A DNA stretch of 64,000 nucleotides from Macquaria australasica (Eukaryota; Chordata; Actinopteri; Centrarchiformes; Percichthyidae): assembly GCA_005408345.1 (NCBI GenBank), contig SEMN01000189.1, positions 328,001-392,000 of the forward strand. Reading direction: 5' to 3'. Shown one piece after another: positions 25,501-36,614 of the stretch (the first letter of the stretch is position 1; the number at the start of each line of letters is the position of its first letter). The position numbers and the translations under genes are program-made. The notes beneath the pieces were generated by a model that was not told where the DNA came from, searched no databases, and saw only the letters and a list, made by a program, of their open reading frames with translations.

Positions 25501-28500
25501 GGATGGAGAAGCGCAGTCTCGGGGAGGGCTGAGATTCTGGTCGGCGTGTAGCACGGGTTTTGTTTTTGAACTTGGAACAGGTAGAATCTTTCGTTTCTGT
25601 CTCAGCTGGTGTTCATGGCTGCGATCACATGTGGAATCAGGTTGTTTAGTGTCAGAAACAGCTTCTGATAGATGATTACTGTGACCTGGGCGAGATTTAG
25701 GACATTTTGTGATTGCTGGTTTCCGTGGCAGGAGAGTTGAGGGAGTCGACTGGTTGAGTGGCTGAGCGGTGAGAGGCGATTGGACAGATGAGGTGGTCAG
25801 TTTTACTCTGGGTGTGACAGGTGGTGTTTCCTGAGTTGGGGGAATAAGATCACCAGCAGAGCCTGGTCTCTCTGTTACATCCTCACTGTCACGTCTTGAG
25901 GGTTGTTCCTCTCGGGAATCGCTCTCAGCAGCAACATCCTGCACATTTGGCTTTCCGCTTTTTCTGTCCACCTGTATTGAGGGCAGGGGTAGATCTGGAA
26001 CCTCTGCTGTATTTGCAGCATTTATGAGTGTGTGAGTGGCTGTGTGGCCTGTTGTAGTGTTTTGCCAGGGCTGCTCAGACATACTAGGCCAGCGGTCAAA
26101 TATCTCTTGTAAACCAGGGCTGCAATAAAGAGTGCTTTCAGGTGCATTTTGGACATGTGGGTGTTTAAAAACTGTATTATCTGACAATAAGGCATTCATG
26201 TCCTCTTCCTTATTCTCCTCTCCCATTATTTTCTTTACTAGTTGCTTGCCATTTTCACCCTTTTCATTCATCGTTTCCTGTCTCCCGCCTGGTTTATTGT
26301 CATTTTGTGCATTATTATGCTGTTTACTTTTGTGTGTATGGCCTTGATTAACACTGGCTTTATCCTTGTCGTACTCATTTTGAGTTGTGGTGGTAGTTGT
26401 CGTGGTGGGTTGTGGCTGTATCTGACTGGGTTTAGGTTGTGATTCTGACAGCTGTTCCTCAGGCAGAACACAGCCTGTGTTGGGTTGTTGATCTTTATGA
26501 TGACTGGCTTCTTGCTCTTTCTGTGTTCTCTCTGTGTGCTTGAGCAAGCTCTGCCTCTCCAGAAAGTGTTCGCCCACCAGCAGCGAGTCGCCCCACTCTG
26601 ACAGGTTGAAGGAGGACTCGCCCCACTGGACTGCCTCCTGCTTTTCCGCCTCCTGATTGGTGAGAAGCTCGCTGCGTCTTCGCTCCTGGGTCGATGGAGG
26701 AGGGCACACGATCTCCTGGCCAACAGATCCATCGTCCTCTGATTGGTCAAGGATCCTGTGTGGGCTCAGACCAGCCAGCAATGAGCTGTCATACAGGCTG
26801 TCGAACAGAAAGCTACTGCTTCTGTTGACACTCTCAGAGGCAGCCTGATCAGCACCGAGGGCCTCATCCTCATCTTCATCTTTTTTTTCAATGACATTAT
26901 CACCAGCTGGACCAGGAGAAATCTGTAAAAACAACATCATAGCTTTTGATTTTTAAGAGGCAATCTATTTGAGTAAGTTTGATGTTTAGAATCAGTACAT
27001 AATGGATGATTCTGGTCACTCACCTGGTGGCTGGTGTTGAGGATGAGCTCCATCTGGCTATCTGTGAGAGATATATTGAATCTGGGACATGCATTGTCAG
27101 GAGCTTCAGGCCTGTTACTTCCCTCATTTGTGTCCTTATCCAGCTCTGCAGCCACTTCTACCATTTCCTCCTCTCTTATCTTTTTTGTTTCTACCGACTG
27201 ATTCATACCTCGATCATTCCTTTCTCTGTGCTGGTATGTCTGCTGAACAAGGATTCTTTCTGTCTGCGTGTCCAGTTCAAAACTATCACCAAAACTCTCT
27301 TCTTCTTTTTTAACAGATCCCTCAGCTTCTTCGTCTCTCTCATCTCCTGCGTACAGCTCGGGAGATGAAAACTTGTCTACCTCTCCGCCATCTATCCTTC
27401 TTCGCTTGGCCTCAGGAGAGAATAAGGGAACAGAGGCAGGAGAGAAAGGCAGGGGAGAGTCTTGCATATCTGCATTTGTAGGTGCAGAAACACCGGGAGG
27501 GGTTTCTTGCACAGGGCCAGGGGCTTGAACAGTTGTAGACACCTGGCCTGCAGGTGCTGAATTTTGGACTGAAGTAACTACTGTTGGTTTTGAGTGTGAT
27601 GTCTGTGCAGTCTCTACATTATCTTGTAGGCTTTTGTCAGTCTGTATAGAGTGGAGGACTTTGCTTAAGGCTCTCGAGTGCTTCAGTCTACCTGGCTGTG
27701 CAGGTGAGGCAGCGAGCCCTGTGGTACCATCTCCTTTTGATGTCCTTGTAGCAACACTGTGTTGTTCTTCTACTCGGGATACTGGAGCTCTAAACCGAGG
27801 GGGAGGCATTGGGGAAGGAGAAGGCTGAGGATGTGGCATTGGTTGAGGTAGGGGGCTGGATACAATCTCAGCCAATTCCTGTGTCAGGCTCCTTTCAGGA
27901 CCAGGGCGATTTGCTTGATGACTCTCTGGTCTGATTGAGACAATGCCTTTACTTGTCTCCCCTTCTTTTGGCTCTGCTTTGTTGCTCTCTTCCCCTCCTT
28001 GCTTTGACCTTGTGTGCTTTTGTCTTTCTCTTTTTCCATCTGGATCTTCTGTGTCATTTGCCATTAATATTTTTTTATTTGTCGCATCTTTTTTTGTTTC
28101 TTTGCTTCTTTCCATTTGCACTTCATTACCCGTTTGTCTGATTTCTGGCTCTCTCCTGTTGTCCTTTCTGTGCTCCTCCAATTTTCTGTTTACTACCATG
28201 TCTTCAGGCTTGGCTTCTCCTTCTGCTCTCTCCATTTTCCTTTCAGGCATCCTTTTCTCATGTTTATATTCTTCCTTATTCTCCTCTCCATGTCTGTCAC
28301 TATCTCTGCTCTCACTTTTCCTGACCCTGTCTCCTTCTTGGTGATCTTTAATGCTGTCCATCTGTGCTTCATGTGAGCTGAGATATGAGGTAGATGAGTT
28401 GTCTGAGTCCCTGCTGTGATGGTCACCGGGGCTGTTTACACCAGGAGCCCCAGGAGGAAGTGTTGTCGGGTCCCACTGAACTCCTAACTGGGCCAAGTCT

Positions 28501-31500
28501 TCCTGAAGGAGGAGCCTTGCCTCAGACACTATCTCAACAGCGGCTTCCTGTTCCGTCAGGGCCCGACCACCGGTGACCCAGACGCAGCGGAGGCTCCGTC
28601 GCTCAGCTGCCTCCACCTCACTCTCATCCACTGCACGCTTAGTGCTGAGAAAGACGGACAGTACAACATTAGCTTTACATGGGGTCATGTTTCAGGGAGA
28701 TTATAGCTTGGTGTGCTGATGCTACAGTTGCACATACTATATGCAAGCTTAGGGTTTAAGAGGGGTTTACAGGAACTTACCCGCTTCTATCTCTTTGATT
28801 TTTTCAAATTGAATTTAACTGGAAGACTTTTTAATCGCAGTCAACTATTTTGGATATTTGAAATATTTTTATATTGTCTCTGTATTCGTTGCCCATTTAA
28901 ATAAATATGTGGTTTGGGTTTAATGTGCAGGGTTTACTCTTTTCATTAATGCTGATTTCCAATAGCCATGCACCTACATGCGATGTGTGTATAACTACGC
29001 TCCTTCTATGGTTGCGGTGTAAACATCAGTGCATCAGGATGCATCAGTTTGAGATTGGATTGACAGCTGCATCAACTTCAAAAAATGTGATCAATTAAAG
29101 GTGATTATTTTTGCATTATGGCACTTCAAACTACCTTTTCAGCGTCCGTGCCTCATGTACCAGTATCACTGAACTGTTGTTATCCAACAAATAAACACAG
29201 ACCTACCTCTTAAATGGGACAGCATTCCTCAAGGCCTTCTCCACATCAGCCACAGTAGCCCTGGCTAGTTCAGCAACAGTACAGAGGCCTTGTGCGTAGA
29301 GTGTTCTGGCTCGCGTTGCATTCAGGAGGGAAACCCTGACAAGGTCGACCAGCTCCCTCTGGACTCCAAAGCTCAGCCTGGTCTGGTACTGGGACAAAAG
29401 CAGCTCCATGTTGTGCCAGCCTAGACGCTTGCAGAACACTGTTACCATACCTGAATGAATATGATTTAGAGTCACTGAATTACTTTTGGTTCTGGTTTTC
29501 TTTGGGGGGTTTTCTGTGTTTACATTGATCATTCATAATAAACACCATAAATGGTATGATATATACTCATACCCAGACAAAAATGGTTCTGAGCCACATT
29601 TAAGCACCCCCGCTGAGTCTAAATTACACTAGGACCTCATAAACTCTCTCACAGTAACTTGATGCAAGAAGCATGAGCACTTTAGAATGACGGATATGTG
29701 GCTCTGAAGGAAGCATGTAGCTGCCGAAACATCAGCTAATGGAATCAAGTCTATCCTGTATATCTATCTAAAGTGCTTCTGCCTCTTGCATCAAGTTACT
29801 GCCCTCCCTTTTTAATGTAAAGCCTTGTTTAGAATTCAAAGTCTATATATTCTACTGTGTAACATGTCACGTGCCTGCATATGTAGAAGCAGACTGCTGG
29901 AGAGACTGTAACTGCCCACGATTGCAGTTGTATTTGGATGCCACTGCTCCCAAAGGCACTTCATTCACCAGATCCTGCAGCACAAGGGTGGTGAAAAACC
30001 TGTGAGGAGAAGGAGAGAAAAAACGTTACTTGTTGTTTGATAAATCCTTGAGCGGTTTTGTTTTACAGTCTCTCTTCTGAGTCACCTTTTACCCAAGGCC
30101 CAAAATGTTGGGGATCAATGTGAATAAAGGAAGAGGACACAACAGCACAAACATCTGAATAAAATGATATACTCATGAACAATAACCATCCACAAACTAG
30201 AACTGTATAGAAAATATAATGTTCACTAGCTGGTTATTACATTCATCCAAAACTGAACATTAGAAGCTTCACAAAAGTACCTTTATTGATCATGTAACAG
30301 TGCTCCCCTTGTATACTTTTAAAGTGTGTAACTGTGACTATAATTTAGTATTAAACTAGGTTAATTTTTTCCAGAATACCACACTAACTATTAGCCAATA
30401 CTATGATATACATAGTTTGTGTAATTAACATAAATATGTGCATTACCGTTTATGAATAGCCATCTGTCGACGCTGCTTCTCTGTCTTGGCGACAAGTTTG
30501 CCGCTGACAGATCGTGCGAGAAAACCTTCCTGGACGCCCACCAGCTCTGCTACTCTCTTCATCGATGATGAGAGCTGCTCCCACAGACAGAAGAACTGAT
30601 ACCAATCTATGGTAGTCCACTCTGCATACAACGGGGTGATCTGAGGAGAATTTGGACAGAGTGGTCTGGATTTTGTGTGTTTGAGGAGGGGACATTTTTA
30701 ATCAAAGGAAACCGCGAGCTAAGTTAAGACTGAGTTAAGACATAGTTACTATTAGGAATGTATTGGTGGGGGTTCAGGCATGATACGGAATAAATAAAGT
30801 TCACAGAAACTTTAAGTAATAATATAAAATATGTGTATGTGTACCAGATACAGAATGTGCAAGTCATTTTCCAGTACAAAGCCCTTCATGGCCCGCTGGA
30901 GATCTGCAAATATTCCCACAGCCTCAGGAGGGGAGAGGGAGGAGGAAAGGGTGGCAGCACCAAGTTGAGTCGGACAGTACCGCTCCTCTGGAAATGCATC
31001 AGAGTATGCAGTAGTTATTGTAATGGCAAAGGTGGTTTCACTTTATAATGAAATGACATATGATGAATAAATACAGAAAATGCTTGCATTATTCTTCAAA
31101 ACTTGTTCCCATTTGAATTAAGTTATTAAGCAACTTTTGTACCAATTGTTCAATATGTAAAGATACCAAGAATGGTCATTGAACATTGAAAAAGACAGTA
31201 CCTTGTCCATCCTTCTGAATACTGATAAATTCATTGTCCATCAGCCATTCAACACAGGCCTCAATAGCTCCTTTGTTGGTCTCTTCATTTGATTCTTTTT
31301 TGCCGTCACATTTCATGCTGGCAGCCAGTAGTGAACAAGAAGCATACAACCCCACATCCTGTGGAGTGCTGGCTACACCTCCGACAATGATCTACAAGTT
31401 GGGACGATTCAAATTAGGGACATAAAACAATTATAGAGTTCATGGGACAGCAATTAGTTTTTTAAAATTGGAATTAATCATTATCTATTTATGGCCTAAG

Positions 31501-34500
31501 TAATTTCCATGGGTGATTCCAGTTAATAGAGATATCTGCCATACCTCTAGGATGGCTCGCAGCATGCTGGTGGTGACACCTTCTCCCTCCCTTCTCACCA
31601 GGCAGCTGCTGATTGGTTGAAGAGCACCCTTGAGGAGAATTATACCTTTCTGACGCTCTGCCTCCTTACACACCAGCACGCTCTCACCTGAAAGAGGATG
31701 AACAAAATGACGCGAGACCAAAAGATGTTGTGTTTTTTTAAATGACTTTTAAACTGATATGTGCTGAAATGTATCATAGCACAAGATTGTTGATCGTGTT
31801 TTCTCTCTCAGGGCGACTGGAATAACAATAAGCCATAATCCAGCCTTTTTTTCCTTTCATTTCTTGCCCCCTTCTTCCCTCCATACCTTTAGTGTCTACC
31901 CCTTTTCTCCCTGCCCGTCCAGCCATCTGTTTGTATGTGAGCGGGTCCAACAAGTGTCCATTAAAGGTGGGGGTTCGAATGATGACCCTGCGAGCTGGGA
32001 GATTAACCCCTGAAGAGAGGGTAGAGGTGGCAGCCAGGACTCTCACCATGCCCTCACGAAAAGCTCCCTCCAACACATCACGCTCATCAAACGTCAAACC
32101 TACAGATGCAACCTTTATCTTAATTACATACTCAAAAATAAAACAAACAGCGCCATTCAGCCCGCAGTTTGTTGCGGTTAAAGTTGCGTGAGTGTGCTCA
32201 CCAGCGTGGTGGAAGGCCACCCCCCATGGCACAGTTCGCTGGAGGATGGGGTCTAAACCAGCTGGAGTTCGTCTCAATTGGGCTATAACATCCACTAGTC
32301 CCTCCCGATCCAGACACACTGGCCGAGGCTCTGCTTCGCCCTGACAATCTGAAAGGATGAGACCAGAATCTAGAATTGAAGGATTCTTGTTCAACTACAC
32401 AACATGTATCAGTTCAACATGACTCTCGAACCAAAGAACCACTGTAATATCGCACCACAAACAAGCTACAGTTTGATGTCACTATTAAATATAGTATGCA
32501 CAAAAAGTACATGATTTTGAGATGACATTTAAATTGCAAGTACCAGCACATCTGAGGTTGTAGAATTCTCTGGCGATGCTGTCTGCCAGTTTCTCACACC
32601 AGTTCTTCGAGGGGCAGAACAGCAACACAGAGCGGCCCTCTCTCACAGTCTCATAGCACAAGCTCACTATGTGGTCATCATCACCCTTTATGAAAGTGAA
32701 AATACACACAAAACATGATTATATTACTGGTCTTGAGAGAGCAGGCATCATTTATGATAACGTGCACATTGGATAATATCTGAACTACACTCAGTTACCT
32801 TAATGTGGAGCGCAGGAGTGAACTGCCGGACCACAGACAGGCTCTTGTCGTAAATGTTGCAGCCCACCTTGAGATGCTCCTGCAGGGGTACAGGTCTGTA
32901 GTCTGTCTGGTAAAGCTCTGCGCCTAACCAGCTAGCCAGGAGGGAGAGGTTAGGCAAGGTGGCGCTCATGCCTATGATCTGCACACCCTCAGAGAGAGAC
33001 CTGCAGACAGAGTTGTACAGATTAACACACGTAGCAGAGGAACAGGATTTCTAAACACTGTAGCTGTTACACAGACACACTAATGGACACAAACCCAGTG
33101 GTGTTCTGCTTCTGTGCAATGTAGCGGATTTTGGTTAAGAGCAGTTCTAGTAGGTATCCTCTTCCAGAATCCCCAACCATATGCAACTCATCCACCACCA
33201 CCATACCTAGTAGTACAAAAATAACATACACTTTTAAACGCATACTCTATGTTTTATACTCAAGAAAACACACAATTATCACTGGTAAATCACCTAGTAG
33301 ACCCATACTGTCCTCTTCAATGAGTCTGTTAATGAGAGAATTGGCTTTCTCTATGGTGCAAACAGCCACATCCAGCGCAGTGAACCCTCCAGCAGCCGAG
33401 GTGCTGCCCATATATCCTTCCACGCGAACTCCTGCCTCTTCAAATACACTCTACAAGGTCAGAGGTACAAGTCTGTTCGACGGAGATATACACACAGACA
33501 CACACACACACAACACAATGTCCATAACAACATGCATGTATTTTTTCTGTCCACCTCTCCCTCACCTGAAGGTAGTGCATCTTCTCTTTGGCCACAGAGA
33601 CGAATGGCAGAATGAAGAGCGCTTTTCTCTTAGTCTCCAATACACGCTTCAGCATCAGCAGCTCTGACACCAGAGTTTTTCCAGCACTAGTGGGGGCTGA
33701 AAAAGAAGGAATATAAAGCTGAAAAGGACCAAACAGTGACTGACTCCTTGGATCACTTTGTAGAGAGTCGTTCAGTTTCTTACCAGAGTACACCAGGTTA
33801 CCTCCCTGCAGCACCTGTCCAACAGTGAGGCACTGAGCCTGCCATTCAAACATGTGAGTCACTCCGTGTTTCTGGTAGCGCTCCAGGACAGGTTTTGGTA
33901 AGCCCCAACTGGATAGCAGCAGCTTTTCAGCTTGACCCGCGGGAGCACACAAGGCAATGCCTACAGTAGAGCACAAATAAAGTACTCCTTTTACACATGG
34001 TATTAGATCAAACTGGTGGCAGGAGACTTTTGGGTAATTTGAGCACAGCAAAGTGGATTTTTTTCATGGGAAAGAGAAATCTTATTTCAGGGTGTACATC
34101 AGAGACACAATCTAATCACAGATATAAATGTAATTCAGTTTATTATACAATCTAGACGAGAGATACGTTCACACAAGGTGCGAGGCTGGATTACCAAGCA
34201 GGTAAAGTGGGAAATTGCCCCAAAGCTCCAGGCTTACTGTGTGTTCACTGGTCTGTGCCACTGCCTTTTATTAGATTAAATTTGAGGCTATTCATTTAAA
34301 TCTTGCACTGCAACATTTATTTTTTTGTTTATTCAAATTTTATTTTACTCTTTAAATCTTTTTTATGTTTTACGTAAAGCACTTTGAATTGTCTTGTTGT
34401 TGAAGAAAGCTATACAAATAAACTTGCCTTTCCTTGAGCTAATTGAATTGAAATTTTGTTTGGAAACACCAGTATGAATTGACATGATAAGAGCATACAG

Positions 34501-36030
34501 ATGGGTCTTCCTTTATTACCTGATCTTGAGCCCCTGTCCTGAAGAGGGCCCTTGTATCAAATCTAATTTTAAGACCCTCATTATTTCAGTTTTGTGCTCA
34601 TATGTTGCAAATTACTAAATTAAAGTTTTAACAAATTAACAGTATTTCTACACCCAAGTAGTGTTCCAATGTAAAAAAATAAACTCCATGCAAAGCCCAG
34701 AGAGTGGAAGGAAAGTGGGAGTTAATAGGGGCCCAGCAGCAAATCTTTGACCCAGGGCACCCTAGCAGGTTAATCAAGTCCTGACACGATGTCAAAGGAG
34801 TCAATAACACAGAGCAACAAATGACAAACTACTTCACCTGGCTGAGGTAAAGTGTCACACAGAGTACTGAGGTCTAAGCCACTGGGGACAGTGAGCACAG
34901 AGGCGGACTGATTCTGTAATGACTGCTGGAGTTTGGCCTTCTTCATGGCCGCTGCGAGGCGGGTGGGGCTGAACAAGATGTAGTCCCTGGATACATCCAG
35001 AGGTGGATCAGCATTCATGTTTGGCCCACTTTTGTCTTTGCTACGAGGAGAGCTCTTTTGTCTGGATGCAAGTTTCTGCCTACTGAAACACACAAAGTGA
35101 GAAAATCATTTGTTAACAGAAAAGTACAGAAGCAGATCGAAACAAAAGAAAAAGTGGGCAAGTTGAGACTCACTTGGTGGAGGTGCCGACTTGCTGACGG
35201 TTTTTTATGTCTTGACCGGACAGCCCATTGATGTAGGCAGAAGCTTGTGATGACTGGATGTTCTCTGCACCCCTCTGAGCATGCTCCGCTTCCTCCGAGT
35301 CCTCACTGAAAAGAAGCCTCTGAGCAAGGTCTTTGCAGTCAGCTCTCCAACCTGGTCCCTTACAATCACCACTACGCCCACAGGCTCTCTCCTGGGTGCT
35401 GAGGGATCTGTGACTCTCCCTCTTATTGTCTGCAACTGTTGCAAGAGACCGTGAAGGGGCAGCTGATGATGCTGGCTCTTCCTGTGCATCTCCGTTTACT
35501 GTTGTTGGACAAGCATCGCCAGCTGCAGGCTTCACGTGGTCTACAGCATCCAACACCTGCAGCAGCGCTTCATCCAGAGCTAAAGTAGATTCTCCCAGTG
35601 GAAACTCTGCTCCTCCACCCTAAGATGGAGATAAATACATCATCATTTGTGATCCGTGTAGACGCAAAAGAGAATCGGAGATGACAAAGAGAGTAGGAGG
35701 AAAAACTCTCTCTCAAGCTGTCACACTCACCATGAGGCCGTCTCTGCTAATGTTTGTTTTGCCTGACAGTTTATGGGTTTTCTGCAACAGTCTGTCTCCG
35801 TCTGGTGGCTCATCGGGAGCTTTGAAGCTGCGCTCAGAAAAAAAAAGTACGTTCACCGCAGGTAAGACTGATGTTCATTGATAGAAATGTTTGGAAGATG
35901 TCTCTCTAGGTGTCATCGGCCAACATTATAAATTAAGTGAAATTGGGACTTAAACGTACCTTTTTTTCTTCTTGATCTGATGCTGCCCCATGTAGCTTTT
36001 CTTTGTCAGAGAAGGACCCGAGGTGCTCAT
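19516..36030 (-). CDS. polq: DNA polymerase theta, 35 coding exons
   Basis: POLQ performs theta-mediated end joining: its helicase-like half anneals microhomologies and its A-family polymerase half extends them. Exons: 36030-35960, 35827-35731, 35619-35174, 35082-34838, 33960-33784, 33696-33566, 33450-33294, 33206-33095, 33000-32799, 32685-32544, 32348-32202, 32099-31887, 31687-31545, 31391-31202, 30987-30845, 30640-30447, 29999-29875, 29450-29207, 28644-27024, 26922-25239, 25066-24926, 24838-24636, 24244-24037, 23918-23725, 23616-23488, 23405-23231, 23062-22939, 21614-21514, 21409-21327, 21247-21146, 21054-20943, 20639-20515, 20383-20248, 20118-20012, 19629-19516 (8538 nt, 2845 aa; human about 2590). 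Helicase motifs: APTSAGKT near 346, DELH near 447, SATLPN, QMAGRAGRKG near 700. Polymerase motifs: DYSQLELR near 2594, RQQAKQ..YGIIYG, and LHDE near 2794. A long, charged, poorly conserved central region (about 1060-2160) is coded by two large exons. Intron 17 appears to start with GC. Confidence 0.98.
21921..22757 (-). mobile_element. Truncated Tc1-like DNA transposon in POLQ intron 27
   Basis: The left terminus (TACACCGATCAGTCATAACA, continuing ...TTATGACCACC) is the typical inverted end of a widespread fish Tc1-type element. A matching inverted end is absent on the right, where similarity stops abruptly near 22757. The element therefore lacks the 5' part of the transposase gene and one terminus, and it cannot be mobile by itself. 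It lies in the same orientation as POLQ. Confidence 0.85.
21940..22749 (-). pseudogene. Tc1-like transposase remnant (DDE family), N-terminally truncated and frameshifted
   Basis: The frame retains the recognisable catalytic blocks of a Tc1/mariner transposase: WSDESRF (first Asp), QQDNAPCH (second Asp) and NSPDLNPVEHLWD (Glu position). The N-terminal helix-turn-helix DNA-binding part is mostly missing, and the frame begins in the linker around VHRSLLCMGLRSRRP. After VRSMD near 22085 the sequence shifts frame: the usual C-terminus (LKDLLLTSWCQIPQHTFRGL) is readable only in a neighbouring frame. It is a dead copy, not a host gene. Confidence 0.85.
28645..29206 (-). other. POLQ intron 18
   Basis: This is a 562-bp AT-rich intron between the last helicase-domain exon and the large central exon. 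No repeat or other feature is recognised in it. Confidence 0.6.
29653..29800. mobile_element. Palindromic MITE-like element in POLQ intron 17
   Basis: The left arm 29653-29683 (starting AGTAACTTGATGCAAGAAGC) is nearly the perfect reverse complement of the right arm 29770-29800 (ending GCATCAAGTTACT). Pairing continues imperfectly into the ACTTTAGA/TCTAAAGT region. The interior of about 85 bp includes GCTGCCGAAACATCAGCTAATGG-type sequence with no coding potential. This structure suggests a small non-autonomous transposon or a stable hairpin. Confidence 0.6.
33961..34837 (-). other. POLQ intron 4 with repeat debris
   Basis: The 877-bp intron contains a plus-strand retroposon-like 3' tail (34350-34435, listed separately). 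It also has GC-richer patches at 34190-34250 and 34690-34780 whose words (GGGGCCCAGCAGCAAAT, CAGGGCACCCTAGCAGG) look repetitive but are not assigned to a family. Confidence 0.45.
34310..34440 (+). mobile_element. Retroposon 3'-tail fragment in POLQ intron 4
   Basis: The words GTAAAGCACTTTGAATTG, GTTGTTGAAGAAAGCTATAC and AAATAAACTTGCCTT, in that order, match the 3' tail shared by common fish LINE/SINE families. The body of the element is missing or too diverged for me to see. Confidence 0.55.
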
Positions 36031-36606
36031 ACTGAAGAGGCTGCACTGTTTTTGACAAACGCGTGGTGTTAGGTGGATGTTAATTCTCATGACATCAGTT
36101 TGACTCCAGACGCGAGTTTAAAAACTACATTTAACACTGCGTATCAAAGGTGAGGGCGCGAAAACAAGTGTTGCCGTAGAATTCATTATTTTGGTTGCTA
36201 AGTGTAAACGTTTTCTCTCTTTCTGTTGGGCAGCGCTGCACACGTCTGAAATTTAAAAAGTCCGCCGGAGCGCCGGGAGCACCGCCCCGGTGCTCCACAA
36301 AACCAGTTCGACGGAAACAATGCACCGCTACTACCAAAATAAATACTAATATTAACAATACTCGATAGACTGTCCTCCGATTACTGTAAGTATTAAATGG
36401 GAAAGTCTGATAAACACCGTTCATGAAGCGTGAACTGTAACATTCATGGACAAACGCAGTTTATGGATTGTCAGTGGTGAACCGCATCGATGAAGCAGCC
36501 TGCGGCGGTGAACGCACATGGGCGGGGCCTGGTGTCCGTCTCGGGGTGCGGGGCGTGAGCGAGCGGCCGGTGGGCGCGCCCGCTGCGACGTTGCGGAGGC
36601 TTCAAG
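36031..36606. promoter_or_regulatory. Shared divergent promoter region of POLQ and PTPN9
   Basis: Only 576 bp separate the two start codons, so both promoters and both 5' UTRs must share this interval. The PTPN9 half (36470-36606) is strongly GC/CpG-rich, and the CpG richness continues into intron 1 to about 36800. No TATA box is evident at a plausible spacing. This is the pattern of a CpG-island bidirectional promoter. Confidence 0.7.
36156..36163. promoter_or_regulatory. E2F-like site GCGCGAAA upstream of POLQ
   Basis: The octamer matches the E2F consensus TTTSGCGC read on the opposite strand and lies about 126 bp upstream of the POLQ start codon. E2F control would fit a replication-associated repair polymerase. 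A single motif match is suggestive only. Confidence 0.4.
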
Positions 36607-36614
36607 ATGGCGGA
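36604..36614 (+). promoter_or_regulatory. YY1-like AAGATGGCGGA element overlapping the PTPN9 start codon
   Basis: AAGATGGCGG is the classical YY1 core seen near the start of TATA-less vertebrate genes, and here the ATG inside it is the PTPN9 initiator. It also gives a good Kozak context (A at -3, G at +4). Confidence 0.45.

Noticed and set aside
27943..28376. Plus-strand ORFs of up to 133 codons opposite POLQ exon 19
   Set aside because: They are antisense shadows of the charged low-complexity POLQ linker, with hydrophobic Leu/Phe/Ser-rich translations and no homology.
31774..32394. A 206-codon open frame suggesting a single POLQ exon
   Set aside because: Good donor and acceptor sites, and conservation of the FHHAG-LTFDERD junction, show a 102-bp intron. 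The open frame is reported instead as a possible retention event.
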